The notes under the pieces were generated by a model. That model saw nothing but the letters and a program-made list of their open reading frames with translations, was not told the origin of the DNA and made no database searches. Of a stretch of 64,000 bases of DNA, positions 22,628 to 35,582 are shown piece by piece. The stretch is taken from the NCBI GenBank assembly GCA_934047225.1, contig OW203983.1:372001-436000 (forward strand). The letters are read 5' to 3'. The translations under genes were made by a program, and so were the position numbers. This DNA is from Ypsolopha sequella (taxonomy: Eukaryota > Arthropoda > Insecta > Lepidoptera > Ypsolophidae). How positions within the stretch are numbered: the stretch's first letter is position 1; every line of letters begins with the position of its first letter.

Positions 22628-23621
22628 GATAAAAGCGTGCCACTTTGCAGAGTTGTTGGCAAGGCCCCTATAGTTGATTTGATTCGACGTATTTTTTAAT
22701 TTGTCCGTCTGAATTTAGTTTTGGGGGAGAAAGTAACGTTATTTTAAGCATCCTGTCTTTTTCTTTCTTTATCGAAAAGGTAAGAACAGAACGCCTAAAT
22801 TATGCTAAATCCCATCAAATAAGTTAAGGTGTGCTACACCGAATTGACACCATATCACGTTTCCTCCACCCTATTTGAAATCAAAGTGACCATATCACTC
22901 TTTCAGAGGATAGTTGCAACAATGGGTCCCCTGTTGTCGTGCGTGTCTTTCGTTACCGTTCCTACAAATAGAGAGGACGTTGTTCATAACACCTAAAAAT
23001 TATGGCCCATAGTGCTGATCTGACATGAAATTTAGAATCAATATACTGTTAATGGTAGTAATCCATACTAATGAAACTTATATCTAATATATTTATGTTT
23101 TATTGCGAAATCCATCGCTTTGAATGCTCTCATTATTATAAGATTGCATTACAAACTTGAAATCAATCAGAATCAAATATAAAAGCACCAATATTTTGAA
23201 ACAAATCCTCGAGCCAGCATTTAAATGTGCGACCTCCTGCTTACATTACAGACTGACCCCGTTCCCGGCCCTGCCATAACTTTGGTGTAGCACAATAAAC
23301 TGGTACACAAATGAAAGTTTATGTGTAGAAAAGCAATTAACCAGACTTTAACACCAAATTCAACTTCTACTAGGTCAATTAAAGGATAAAAACGCCCATA
23401 ATGAAAATCAACCTTTAGATGAGATTTTTTATTGTCAAAGTAAATAATTATGAAGTAGTTAAAACGACTATTTAGGCCACCATTTCAAATTTTGCGAAAT
23501 AAACGGGCTGTTATTTTCACCCCCAAAAATTTCCCCTTTGACGGACGAATTTCAAAATACTTCGGATCAAATTAACTATTGAGGTCTTGCCAACAACTGT
23601 GCATAGTGGCTTGCTTTTATC
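22628..23621. mobile_element. Diverged long-TIR (foldback) element, ~1 kb
   Basis: Left arm 22628 to about 22745 and right arm about 23500 to 23621 are diverged inverted copies: gataaaagc then ccacttt/tatgca, gttgttggcaag, ttgattcgacgta and ttgggggagaaa on one side, and their complements on the other. A second inner inverted pair (gtgtgctacaccgaattg near 22831 and ttggtgtagcacaataaa near 23282) suggests nesting. No transposase frame. Confidence 0.65.
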
Positions 23622-23879
23622 ATCAAGTGCAATTGTTTTTGGTACATGTCGGTGTACCGTGGCCGCTAATAACTCATTCGCAATCAGCTCGACAAAAAGA
23701 GTCTGGTGATAATTTTTTTTGTATCAAGTTTCGACTTTATCACAACGGGTTAAGGTTCAAACTGGAATTCGAGATGGAACGCTTAAAATGTATAAAAAAT
23801 TGAAACGGTGTTGAGCCGTGGACGGTGATTTTAGGTATTATTTTACCGAACCCTGAGTACGAGTATATATCATAATGAC

Positions 23880-25132
23880 TCCCTTTGTACAAGCCAAATC
23901 AACTCGTGACGAAAAATTTCACTTCGCCAACAAGAAACGAAAGATGTGTATCTTTTCTATTAACGTTTCTATATAAGTTTGATTATTTGGAAACTTTGGA
24001 CTTCCAACCTCAAGAGCAGGCTGGGTTTCAAAAAGACTACAGCACCGTGGACCACATTCACAGGCTAAAGCAGATCATACAGAAAACACAAGAGTATAAT
24101 CAGCCTTTATGTCTAGCGTTTGTGGACTACGAGAAAGCCTTCGACTCCATTGAAACTTGGTCTGTTCTGCAGTCGTTGCAGCGATGCCAAGTTGACTGGC
24201 GTTACCTGGAGATGCTGAAATGTCTGTATGACTCCGCTTCCATGTCCGTCCAAGTACAGGGTGTATAAACAAGACCAATACGCCTGGAGCGTGGCGTGAG
24301 ACAGGGGGATGTTATTTCCCCAAAACTGTTTACCGCCGCGTTAGAGGACTGGCGTTAAAACACCGGACTGGCATGGTCGAGGCATAAATGTGAACGGGGA
24401 GTACATTCAGATGACATCGTCATAATGGCGGAATCGCTGCAAGAACTGGAGGAAATGATGCGCAGCCTAAGTGATTCTTCCAGACGAATGGGCCTGCGGA
24501 TGAACTTGGATAAGACTAAGGTCATGTTCAACCGTCATGTCATCCAAAGGCCAGTAACCGTCGACAACGTCAGCATCGAAGTTGTTCAAAAATATGTTTA
24601 CCTGGGTCAAGCTATCCAGCTGTGTAAAAACAACTGTTGCGTCACATATTTACGTTGCCAATACCGCAGTGTTTAAAAGCAAAAGTTTACAACCAGCGCG
24701 TCCTTCCAGTGATGACGTACGGCGATGAGACGTGGTCTCTTACCAAAAGCTTGATCCGCCGATTTAAGGTCGCTCAACGAGCTATGGAGCGGGCTATGCT
24801 TGGGATCTCTGATGGATAAAATCCGAAACGAAGATATCCGTCAGAGATCGAAGGTGACCGACAAAGCCTGCCGAATCAGTAAGTTGTAGTGGCAGTGGAC
24901 TGGCCATATTTGTCGCCGACGTGATAACCGTTGGGGCCGTAAGGAATTGGAATGGAGAACACGTACAGCAAAGCGCAGCGTAGGCCGCCCTCGTGACCGC
25001 TGGACTGATGATCTGTAGGACGTTGTGGATGGCGGCTTGCTGAGGATGACTGAGGACTGCCAAGAGTGGCGTAATATTGGGGAGGCCTATGTCTAGCAGT
25101 GGACGAATACGGGTTGATGGATGAATGGATGG
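23880..25132 (+). pseudogene. RTE-type LINE endonuclease/RT remnant
   Basis: The frames give FQPQEQAGFQKDYSTVDHIH, then NQPLCLAFVDYEKAFDSIET (RT motif A), LERGVRQGDVISPKLFTAAL and DDIVIMAESLQELEEMMRSL. They continue with LNLDKTKVMF-like sequence, AKVYNQRVLPVMTYGDETWS and a GRPRDRW..D tail ending AYV*QW. This order and wording are typical of the RTE clade. Stops and frameshifts interrupt it, and motif C is degraded to near SDDIVIMA. 5'-truncated; the endonuclease is not seen. Located in the intron between the 21911 and 25896 exons. Confidence 0.8.
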
Positions 25133-25659
25133 ATTTGAAAACGACCAGTGGCTTATTGTTTGGATTTTAGCTTAAGCTCTTTAAAGAAAAATCCCTTATG
25201 TACTTACTACTTATTGTTTAATCTGGCAATACAACAATGCGTCAGTAGCGACTCCGACCGCGACGGAACAATGCTGAGACAATACGACCACCCCGAGTTT
25301 CCGCCCAAAAATTATTTTCAATTCTATCTCCATCTTGTAATTTTTGATGCCATTTGATGATCGCTATTTTGGAACTGATAGCAACAGTGGGCGATGTGAG
25401 CGTTCTTGGAACTAATGTTAAAGATAAGACAAAATATGGTAACTATTAAAACAATAAAACGAGTGTCAGTTTAAGTTCCCGGTATGCTCAGCAGGGGCGC
25501 TTTGAATCAGCACAAAAGATAAAGATAAATATCCAGTGTAGTTTACGTGTATTACTAGAGGTCTATTATTTATTTGTATTTGTATATGTATTTGTATGTA
25601 CAATGTTATACTTGTGTATTTATTTTAGGTATTTTGCTATCCATTTGATTATTATTATT
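25133..25659. other. Intron sequence, no gene recognised
   Basis: AT-rich; no supported coding segment. Confidence 0.4.
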
Positions 25660-25845
25660 TATTTTGTGCACCACCTTCGCGTTATTTTTTCCAACGATTA
25701 ATTTCCACCCAAAGGTTGTCTGAAAGAAATCGCTATAAGTGATAAGGCCGCCATTTGTTACCTTCTCTCATAAGTTTGTTCTTTTACCTTATTTTATTAA
25801 CTTTGGTGTACAATAAAGAGTATTTGTCTTGTCTTGTCTTGTCTA
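25660..25845 (+). repeat. LINE/SINE 3' tail ending (gtctt)n, second copy
   Basis: Contains caaaggttgtctgaaagaaa, tcgctataagtgataaggcc, gtgtacaataaagagtattt and gtcttgtcttgtcttgtct. Longer than the copy at 15620. It ends about 50 bases before the exon at 25896. Confidence 0.7.
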
Positions 25846-25862
25846 TATAGCAAGTGTGTTGA

Positions 25863-26562
<700 letters not shown>

Positions 26563-27137
26563 AGACTGTAAAAGGAAAAGGACTATATGAGACAGGTAGA
26601 CAAAGATATATATGTTTTTCTTTTTTCATTAACCTGAATTCCTGCTGTCTTGTATTTTCTTATCCCTTGGTTAAAGTAGATATAAGTAATTTGTTGTATA
26701 GTATAAGTTTTATGTTGAAAAAAAAGTTGCTAAGTTTCTTGCCCTTCTTCTTAGCAAGACTAATCGAATGGGCGGAGGTAGGCATGTATTTATATATTAT
26801 GTAACCTATTACTATGTAGTATATAGGATGGGATTTGGTCGGCCGCCTGGATTCGTGCTGGGGGCTCGGTTGGTGATCATTGAACCTTGTTCCTGGTCCC
26901 TGGCCGGGTCTCCGGTATGGGTTCGGGCGGCTGATTGGATTTTACCTTGTATAATATATATTTTACCTATCATTTTAATCGTAAATATATTGCTACATAA
27001 ATTAAATAAACCTTTAATTTAGTTCATGTACATTTATTATTTTATTACATATATTTTCTTTATTAGATTAAATTTGACGTGTAAAAAGTGTATATATCTA
27101 TACCTACTTTGCAAAATAAACTATTTGAATTTGAATT
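26563..27137 (+). mobile_element. LINE 3'-UTR copy with tttgaa-type tail
   Basis: Sense counterpart of 2945-3575. It starts ttacagactgtaaaaggaaa and passes through gcttgcccttcttcttagca-like sequence and the GC-rich ggccgcctggattcgtgctg. It ends gcaaaataaactatttgaat with one further ttgaatt. The 84-codon ORF inside duplicates the ORF of the other copy, but no RT blocks adjoin it, so it is UTR. Confidence 0.7.
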
Positions 27138-27429
27138 CTCAATAAAAAGTTTTGATTAAAACGGTCAAAACGGAAGGCATAGTTTGTGACTTTTCGTTTT
27201 TTCCTAGCATCTTGTTGCTTTTTATGAAGAATCTAAAAAAAATGCCAAAATATCATTTTTTATTGATAATTAGCCACGATAAATCGTAAACTGTTATTGT
27301 TTTCCTAGATAAAAATCATTAAAACTTTATATTAGAAGCTAAAAGTGTTTTTTCTTCATGAATCGTTAATAATCGATGAAAGTTCAACTCTAGTCAATCA
27401 CAGATACAAATCATAGTTTAACATCAATT

Positions 27430-27612
27430 AATGTTAACTCTTTAGAGGAATCATAAGTTAAGAAATTATACAAATTAATTAAATTATAACCTACTATCAT
27501 GACAAATATCATTATCACTGTAACACCATGCTTCACCATCATACAAATATTCATTTATTTTATAATATGCCTTTTTCAGTAGGCCCTGCTTAATATACTG
27601 TTTAAACTTCGT
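27430..27612 (-). pseudogene. LINE ORF2 C-terminal fragment
   Basis: Very similar to 13351-13512: minus-strand translation gives KQYIKQGLLKKAYYKINEYL then GEAW. The fragment is cut off upstream at about 27612. It may represent the other end of a copy related to the adjacent 3' UTR, but here it is in the opposite orientation. Confidence 0.65.
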
Positions 27613-27918
27613 TCAATAAGAGTTTTTACTGTTTTATAGCATAAAGCTTTAAATCATCGCGCTAATGGTCGCCGGCAGAACAAATTAATACGTACACGGT
27701 GCCATTAAGTTTTTATTGATTAGTGCTATGCACATATCGAATCGAGTCAGTATCATCATATATCATGTTGATTCCAGGATTCCTCCGGGCATCACATTAC
27801 CGGCGCATATCTACGTTATCAGGACCTACTGAAACAGACTTACCTATGACTTGAACTAGAGTTTTACAGAAACGTCTACAGATCTACAGGTCAATTAACG
27901 GTGGATTGTGGTGCGCAG
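27613..27918. other. Intron end before the 27919 exon
   Basis: No coding features; ends in the acceptor gtgcgcag at 27918. Confidence 0.45.
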
Positions 27919-28060
27919 GTCGATCCGGCACCTGCAGGACGCGTCGTCGACGGACGGCAAGGCGGCCATCAACCTGCGCAAATTGAAGCTATTCCGCCAC
28001 TTCTACATCATGGTGCTTGCGTACATTTACTTCACTAGGATCATCGTTCACTTACTGAAG
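27919..28060 (+). CDS. GPR107: GPR107-like exon: cytoplasmic loop and transmembrane helix 6
   Basis: The first g completes the tryptophan codon from the previous exon. It encodes [20 protein letters not shown] then [20 protein letters not shown] and IIVHLLK. The WSIRHLQ.AS.TDGKA and KLKLFRH blocks are strongly conserved in insect LUSTR proteins. Ends in phase 0 before a gtacag donor. Confidence 0.93.
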
Positions 28061-28281
28061 GTACAGTACAACATTGTACATCTTTATTGGTAACTAGCAG
28101 ACGTCCCGCAGTGTTGCTCGCGTTGGTCCCGATCCCGTGGGCTACATTTACAGTGGCGAGGGGTGCGATTAACGAACAGAAGTTATGACACACTAGGTAC
28201 AGTTACGGCTTTTTTATTTCTTATCATAAGTAAATAAAAAATAGTAAAATTTACCATTCAAAGATGCGTCCATACTGTAGA

Positions 28282-29118
28282 GGTACCGCCGCGCTGCGCT
28301 GCGCCGTAGGTACCGCCGCACTGCGCTGCGCCGTAGGTACCGCCGCACTGCGCTGCGCCGTAGGTACCGCCGCACTGCGCTGCGCCGTAGGTACCGCCGC
28401 GCTGCGCTGCGCCGTAGGTACCGCCGCGCTGCGCTGCGCCGTAGGTACCGCCGCGCTGCGCTGCACCGTAGGTACCGCCGCGCTGCGCTGCGCCGTAGGT
28501 ACCGCCGCGCTGCGCTGCGCCGTAGGTACCGCCGCGCTGCGCTGCGCCGTAGGTACCGCCGCGCTGCGCTGCGCCGTAGGTACCGCCGCGCTGCGCTGCG
28601 CCGTAGGTACCGCCGCGCTGCGCTGCGCCGTAGGTACCGCCGCGCTGCGCTGCGCCGTAGGTACCGCCGCACTGCGCTGCGCCGTAGGTACCGCCGCACT
28701 GCGCTGCGCCGTAGGTACCGCCGCGCTGCGCTGCGCCGTAGGTACCGCCGCGCTGCGCTGCGCCGTAGGTACCGCCGCGCTGCGCTGCGCCGTAGGTACC
28801 GCCGCACTGCGCTGCGCCGTAGGTACCGCCGCGCTGCGCTGCGCCGTAGGTACCGCCGCACTGCGCTGCACCGTAGGTACCGCCGCGCTGCGCTGCGCCG
28901 TAGGTACCGCCGCGCTGCGCTGCGCCGTAGGTACCGCCGCGCTGCGCTGCGCCGTAGGTACCGCCGCGCTGCGCTGCGCCGTAGGTACCGCCGCACTGCG
29001 CTGCGCCGTAGGTACCGCCGCACTGCGCTGCGCCGTAGGTACCGCCGCGCTGCGCTGCGCCGTAGGTACCGCCGCACTGCGCTGCGCCGTAGGTACCGCC
29101 GCACTGCGCCGTGGGCCG
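28282..29118. repeat. GC-rich minisatellite, 27-bp unit x31
   Basis: Thirty-one copies of ggtaccgccgcgctgcgctg followed by cgccgta, with sporadic g/a variation (gcgctg/gcactg) and two gcaccgta variants. Each unit carries a KpnI-like ggtacc. The length is a multiple of three and all ORFs of 200-310 codons here (for example RRYLRRSAA units on the minus strand) are by-products. It occupies the intron between the exons at 27919 and 32434. Confidence 0.95.
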
Positions 29119-29695
29119 CGTGATTGCGTTGTGGTAATTACCAGCCGGAACGTGAACGTTGGACTGACCTCAGCTCTGTTTCTAAGCTTCGTTTAGCAGC
29201 ATTCATGTAACAATATTTTGTAACAGAAATATAGCGATATGGCTAACCCATTATCACGTTGGGGAGTTAAAATCATCGGTGAAAAGAGGGTGTATGAGTA
29301 TTTGAGTATTGACTGTTTTAGTGACAATCCACACTCGGAAACACCTCTGACTCCCCTTCAGGGATATGTGTCGTGACGATAACTGTTCAATATAACTAGA
29401 CCAAAACCCTACTGAAGAAGAGCAGTTAAAAGCACCCGGAATGGAAGAGCTTCTATGACTAGATTGATGGATATTGAAGAAATGAAAGAGGTGTGTCAGG
29501 ATCGAAGCAGATAGAAATCTGTAGTCTCTGCCTTATCCTCTAGGAGACAGTCTTTAGTATATTTATGTATAACTAACTATACATTATACATTATAGCTTG
29601 ATTCGCATGAAAGAACGTCAGTAGTCAGTTCATCGGTTTACGCGCACTGAAACTTAAAACAACAACGTTAGATTAAAAATCATAAACGTCTATGA
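29119..29695. other. Intron sequence between two minisatellites
   Basis: No coding or element structure recognised. Confidence 0.4.
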
Positions 29696-32385
29696 ATTGA
29701 TGAGGCCTGTCATGCGAATTGATGAGGCCTGTCATGTGAATTGATGAGGCCTGTCATGCGAATTGATGAGGCCTGTCATGTGAATTGATGAGGCCTGTCA
29801 TGCGAATTGATGAGGCCTGTCATGCGAATTGATGAGGCCTGTCATGCGAATTGATGAGGCCTGTCATGCGAATTGATGAGGCCTGTCATGCGAATTGATG
29901 AGGCCTGTCATGTGAATTGATGAGGCCTGACATGCGAATTGATGAGGCCTGACATGCGAATTGATGAGGCCTGACATGCGAATTGATGAGGCCTGTCATG
30001 TGAATTGATGAGGCCTGTCATGCGAATTGATGAGGCCTGTCATGCGAATTGATGAGGCCTGTCATGCGAATTGATGAGGCCTGTCATGTGAATTGATGAG
30101 GCCTGTCATGCGAATTGATGAGGCCTGTCATGTGAATTGATGAGGCCTGTCATGCGAATTGATGAGGCCTGTCATGCGAATTGATGAGGCCTGTCATGCG
30201 AATTGATGAGGCCTGTCATGCGAATTGATGAGGCCTGTCATGTGAATTGATGAGGCCTGACATGCGAATTGATGAGGCCTGACATGCGAATTGATGAGGC
30301 CTGACATGCGAATTGATGAGGCCTGACATGCGAATTGATGAGGCCTGTCATGTGAATTGATGAGGCCTGTCATGCGAATTGATGAGGCCTGTCATGCGAA
30401 TTGATGAGGCCTGACATGCGAATTGATGAGGCCTGACATGCGAATTGATGAGGCCTGACATGCGAATTGATGAGGCCTGTCATGTGAATTGATGAGGCCT
30501 GTCATGCGAATTGATGAGGCCTGTCATGCGAATTGATGAGGCCTGTCATGCGAATTGATGAGGCCTGTCATGTGAATTGATGAGGCCTGTCATGCGAATT
30601 GATGAGGCCTGTCATGTGAATTGATGAGGCCTGTCATGCGAATTGATGAGGCCTGTCATGCGAATTGATGAGGCCTGTCATGCGAATTGATGAGGCCTGT
30701 CATGTGAATTGATGAGGCCTGTCATGCGAATTGATGAGGCCTGTCATGTGAATTGATGAGGCCTGTCATGCGAATTGATGAGGCCTGTCATGCGAATTGA
30801 TGAGGCCTGTCATGCGAATTGATGAGGCCTGTCATGCGAATTGATGAGGCCTGTCATGTGAATTGATGAGGCCTGACATGCGAATTGATGAGGCCTGACA
30901 TGCGAATTGATGAGGCCTGACATGCGAATTGATGAGGCCTGTCATGTGAATTGATGAGGCCTGTCATGCGAATTGATGAGGCCTGTCATGCGAATTGATG
31001 AGGCCTGACATGCGAATTGATGAGGCCTGTCATGCGAATTGATGAGGCCTGTCATGTGAATTGATGAGGCCTGTCATGCGAATTGATGAGGCCTGTCATG
31101 CGAATTGATGAGGCCTGTCATGCGAATTGATGAGGCCTGTCATGCGAATTGATGAGGCCTGTCATGCGAATTGATGAGGCCTGTCATGCGAATTGATGAG
31201 GCCTGTCATGTGAATTGATGAGGCCTGACATGCGAATTGATGAGGCCTGTCATGCGAATTGATGAGGCCTGACATGCGAATTGATGAGGCCTGTCATGTG
31301 AATTGATGAGGCCTGTCATGCGAATTGATGAGGCCTGTCATGCGAATTGATGAGGCCTGTCATGCGAATTGATGAGGCCTGTCATGCGAATTGATGAGGC
31401 CTGTCATGCGAATTGATGAGGCCTGTCATGCGAATTGATGAGGCCTGTCATGTGAATTGATGAGGCCTGACATGCGAATTGATGAGGCCTGACATGCGAA
31501 TTGATGAGGCCTGTCATGCGAATTGATGAGGCCTGTCATGTGAATTGATGAGGCCTGACATGCGAATTGATGAGGCCTGTCATGTGAATTGATGAGGCCT
31601 GTCATGTGAATTGATGAGGCCTGACATGCGAATTGATGAGGCCTGACATGCGAATTGATGAGGCCTGTCATGCGAATTGATGAGGCCTGTCATGCGAATT
31701 GATGAGGCCTGTCATGCGAATTGATGAGGCCTGTCATGCGAATTGATGAGGCCTGTCATGCGAATTGATGAGGCCTGTCATGTGAATTGATGAGGCCTGA
31801 CATGCGAATTGATGAGGCCTGTCATGCGAATTGATGAGGCCTGACATGCGAATTGATGAGGCCTGTCATGTGAATTGATGAGGCCTGACATGCGAATTGA
31901 TGAGGCCTGTCATGCGAATTGATGAGGCCTGTCATGTAAATTGATGAGGCCTGTCATGTGAATTGATGAGGCCTGTCATGTAAATTGATGAGGCCTGTCA
32001 TGTGAATTGATGAGGCCTGACATGCGAATTGATGAGGCCTGTCATGTGAATTGATGAGGCCTGTCATGTGAATTGATGAGGCCTGTCATGTGAATTGATG
32101 AGGCCTGTCATGCGAATTGATGAGGCCTGTCATGTGAATTGATGAGGCCTGACATGCGAATTGATGAGGCCTGTCATGTGAATTGATGAGGCCTGACATG
32201 CGAATTGATGAGGCCTGTCATGTGAATTGATGAGGCCTGACATGCGAATTGATGAGGCCTGTCATGCGAATTGATGAGGCCTGTCATGTGATTTGATGGG
32301 ACCTTTCATGTGAATTGATGAGGCCTGTCATGTGAATTGATGAGGCCTGTCATGTAAATTGATGAGGCCTGTCATGTGAATTCAG
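29696..32385 (+). repeat. Minisatellite, 22-bp unit, about 122 copies
   Basis: Unit tgaattgatgaggcctgtca plus tg, with two main variable sites: tgcg/tgtg and gtcatg/gacatg. Variants are interspersed in repeated patterns, suggesting higher-order duplication. The last units near 32290 are the most degenerate. The array ends about 50 bases before the acceptor of the exon at 32434. The minus-strand ORF of repeated QASSIHMTG-type residues is a by-product. Confidence 0.95.
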
Positions 32386-32433
32386 GTATAATGAATAATG
32401 TGATTGTACCAAGTGAATGTTGTATGTTTGCAG

Positions 32434-32588
32434 ACGACCGTCCCGTTCCAGTATTCGTGGATCGACGAGATGTTCCGTGAGATGGCGACGTTCGTGTTCT
32501 TCGTGATGACGGGATACAAGTTCCGTCCGGCGGCCGCCAACCCTTACTTCACTCCCAACAGTCTGGACGATGACGTCGAGCCGCAAGT
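32434..32588 (+). CDS. GPR107: GPR107-like exon: transmembrane helix 7 and start of the C-tail
   Basis: Starts after tgtatgtttgcag. Encodes TTVPFQYSWIDEMFREMATF, then VFFVMTGYKFRPAAANPYF, and an acidic tail beginning TPNSLDDDVEPQ. FVL/MTGYKFRP is a family signature closing helix 7. The donor is ambiguous: gtgtta at 32587 (phase 0) or gttagt at 32589 (phase 2). Family members continue for only a few dozen residues, so one more coding exon is expected; I did not find it. Confidence 0.9.
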
Positions 32589-34387
32589 GTTAGTATCTCT
32601 ACTAACATTAATTACTAACGTTCAAATGACATGTTTATCTTTATAAGTCTAAGTGTACGGAAAGATGAAATCACACCTATCATAACGATCAACAATGAGG
32701 CTCCGGTTCATCAACTTATGCAGAGGTGACTACTCAAATAAAAAAAACATATTGTGTCTCAGTAATTTTTCTAAATTACAATTGTACCTATGCATATTAT
32801 ATATTTGTTAAAAACACAGCTCAATGCATACTTACATTAGTTAAATATATCACTCACACCTAATGTTACTAACAAGCCTCACATTATTATTATCATATTA
32901 TTACAGTTATATATACCTAAAATACATCATAACACAAACACATCATAACACAAACACATACACCAATATTACATCATTATATATTCGAGTACTAAATCAA
33001 CACATACTTAAATCATCTTTCACGTATTACCCAAATAACTCATCTTAAGCCGAAACAATGTGTCCTTCGCATACAAACATACAAAGTAAAGCTTGTCGCT
33101 TCTGCCAATCCAATATTATATATGGAACACAACACTATTACTATGAAGCAAAATCAGTTCCAATTGTACGTTATTATTATGAGTAGCTTGCACGATATAG
33201 ATGAAGCAACGATACCGCAATTTTTGGTGATTTACCTAAGCATATGCAAATTCAATAAAAAAAGACCTTACTATTATTTCATAGAATATTCTCAATATTT
33301 ACACTAACTTTGATGACTTGCAAATAAATCTCTCTTACCTAAATTTTACCTCTGACAGAATGGTACTTACTGAATGTCGACTTTGTTTCAACAAACCTCC
33401 ACCTTACTTAGTGCTGCGTCTTATTATACCATACCACTATTGAGCGCGCTCCCGTGTTGAACAGCAGAATGTTTTACTAAACGATTTTGTTAAGTTTAGT
33501 TTAGCGAAGCAGTTATAATTATCTTCATAACGACTATTCATTTTGCATCGCACTTGTAAACGAAACTGTTCATCATTTCCTTTTTCGAATTTTAAAATCT
33601 CGAACTGCTCACAAACTTCAGTCAAAAAGCACACAAGACATCTTTACAAAGACGCAAATTAATTAGATAGACTCAAATAATTAATATTTTCAATTAAATA
33701 TTTTTTTCTAAACGTGGTTATGTTTATAAAAACCAACGGTCGCATGATTACTAGTTTCAAATAAACCGTAACCCTCACGGGTCATTCAAGTACAACGTAA
33801 GCACTATAGAGGGGTCTTTGCTTTGCTTATTTTTGATGACATGGGGGATGGGATGACACTCCCGTCTAGATGGTGATTACGTCAGCAGTATTTATGTTTT
33901 TACTCTTTCGGATTTTCTACAATTTTGGGGGGTTGGTTAATAATGGCAAAAATCTGCTTACGTAATACTTGAACGGCCAAGATCAGTTGTTCTTAAAAAG
34001 TGACGGCCATTATACTTTTCGCTACACTACCAAAAGAGACAGAATATGAGGTATATGCAACAGACATTGCCCGGCGTTGGCGTCGAGGATGATTTCCGCA
34101 TTTGCAATATTTTATTCGTCTATTGAATCCATCCTAGCGTTCAACTCTAGTAGCGATTCCGGACGTGCAAATTGAAATACATCAGGTGAAACCATACTGC
34201 ATTGTAGTGTTGACACGTAGTATGGATTCCGTAACACAGCGTCGCGAAAGGGATTTGTAAAATACCGTGTCGAACTCGTTAGCGGACGGACGTTACGATT
34301 ACCAGAGCAAGCTGACTCATCCGTGAACTATTTTGTTGATCGGTAAATTGTGTAGATACGCAGTAGTTTTGAACTCTTGCAGTTTTA
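32589..34387. other. No gene recognised; downstream of last identified GPR107-like exon
   Basis: AT-rich, with only short ORFs lacking family features. At 33434-33478 the minus strand reads gtaaaacattctgctgttca then acacgggagcgcg, close to the 52-bp repeat unit found at 38803-39211. The part just before 34388 is presumably the 5' UTR of the LINE; its 5' end was not located. Confidence 0.45.
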
Positions 34388-35338
34388 TTGTTTCAAACAA
34401 CAATGAACTGCTTTAAATGTAATGAACATGCTTCGGATTTTGTGGAATGCGGCCAGTGCAACGGCCATCTGCATTTTTCGTGTTCGGGTGTGTCTGAAAC
34501 CACTTGGAGAAAGATGAGTTTGGACAAGAAGGCGGCCTGGCGTTGTTTTTCTTGTCGAGTCTCCCTAGCAACTACGGAACCCAAAATTGCCGATGTCCTG
34601 CAGGAGCTTAAAGCTTTCAGAGAGGATTTCAGTACAATGAGAAGTGATGTTAAAATCGCAAGTACTGGTATACAGGATCTGAATTCTAAGTGGAAGGAGC
34701 TTGAGTCCCGTTTCACAACAATGGAAGAACGAATCACGATCGTCGAGAAAAAAGTGTCAACTTTCACCAAACTCCAAAAGGATCTTAATGAAGCCAAAGA
34801 AACCATCACCGATCTCAAACGTGAAAACAATGATCGTGATCAGTTTTCCCGATTGAATAACATGGAGATATCTGGAGTTCCACTCTGCAGCGGCGAGAAC
34901 CTGCAAAACATTTTGTATTCTATTTGTGCTAAAGTGGGGGTTAATTTGGGGGACTGTGATATAGACTCGATTCACCGGGTTCGCCGTTTCGATCGCGGTG
35001 ACGGTAAACAAGCGCAATCTACCCGCGAGATGCGTACTCCGGCGATAATTGTCCGGTTCACCCAACGCCGATGCAAGGACAAGTTGCTGGCCGCGGTGCG
35101 CGCGCGCCGAGGGCTCGCCTCAGATGACATCGGCCTGCCTGGCGCACCCACTAACCTGTATCTAAGCGATCACCTTACTCCTACCAACAAACTATTGCTT
35201 AAACGAGCCCGGGAGCTGAAAATCGAACTAAACTATCAATTTCTGTGGGTTAGAGACTGCAAAATTTTAATGCGCAAAAGCGAAAAATCTAAAATTGTGC
35301 GCATACAAAATGAACTTGATTTGTCAAAACTTAAGTGA
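34388..35338 (+). CDS. LINE ORF1: PHD-type zinc finger, coiled coil, FP-like domain (316 aa)
   Basis: Residues 8-56 form a C4HC3 PHD-like finger with Cys at 8, 11, 21, 24, His 29, Cys 32, 53 and 56. Residues about 65-150 are rich in charged heptads (LKAFREDFSTMRSDVKIAST and following) and look like a coiled coil. The remainder (NNMEISGVP, IHRVRR, IIVRF, LYLSDHLTPTNKLLLKRARE) resembles the Baculo_FP-like domain common in lepidopteran LINE ORF1 proteins. The role in such elements is RNA binding and RNP assembly. Start at 34388; a second Met at 34403 is also possible. No stops, and only 244 bases before ORF2, so the pair is the coding set of one element. Confidence 0.85.
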   Translation: MFQTTMNCFKCNEHASDFVECGQCNGHLHFSCSGVSETTWRKMSLDKKAAWRCFSCRVSLATTEPKIADVLQELKAFREDFSTMRSDVKIASTGIQDLNSKWKELESRFTTMEERITIVEKKVSTFTKLQKDLNEAKETITDLKRENNDRDQFSRLNNMEISGVPLCSGENLQNILYSICAKVGVNLGDCDIDSIHRVRRFDRGDGKQAQSTREMRTPAIIVRFTQRRCKDKLLAAVRARRGLASDDIGLPGAPTNLYLSDHLTPTNKLLLKRARELKIELNYQFLWVRDCKILMRKSEKSKIVRIQNELDLSKLK

Positions 35339-35582
35339 CTTCTATTAGTCACAAATTGTCTCAAAACATTTGATATCAATGCAAAAGGTTTATGTTACAT
35401 CATAGGTTTACGTACTTACCTCATTCTCTCGCTTTTAAAATGTTTACATTGTATAGCTAAAAACGGCTTCATGTGGCGTGTTATTATAATAAGAACAAAA
35501 TTTGCAAAGATATCTATTCGTGGTTTTAATAAAAGTATTTATGTTCGAAGTTACTCTTGTCTGACTTTAAGACAATTTTCTA

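Noticed and set aside
28214..29196. Arg-rich and Ala/Cys-rich ORFs of 206-310 codons
   Set aside because: Products of the 27-bp repeat on both strands, lying inside an intron of the GPR107-like gene.
29696..32385. Possible CRISPR-like or hammerhead ribozyme array (units contain ttgatgag and cgaa)
   Set aside because: There are no unique spacers, so it is not CRISPR. The hammerhead idea fails because the core would need ctgatga and gaaa with a pairing stem II, and the unit has ttgatgag, gaat and no such stem.
32641..32760. Terminal exon of the GPR107-like gene just after 32588 (a cag near 32722)
   Set aside because: The acceptor-like site is followed by a short sequence without the expected C-terminal pattern; not enough to call.
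34388..35338. Baculovirus-derived gene, because the ORF1 end resembles FP proteins
   Set aside because: The ORF is directly followed by LINE ORF2 in the same orientation and starts with a zinc finger typical of LINE ORF1; FP-like domains are common in these elements, so no viral origin is implied.
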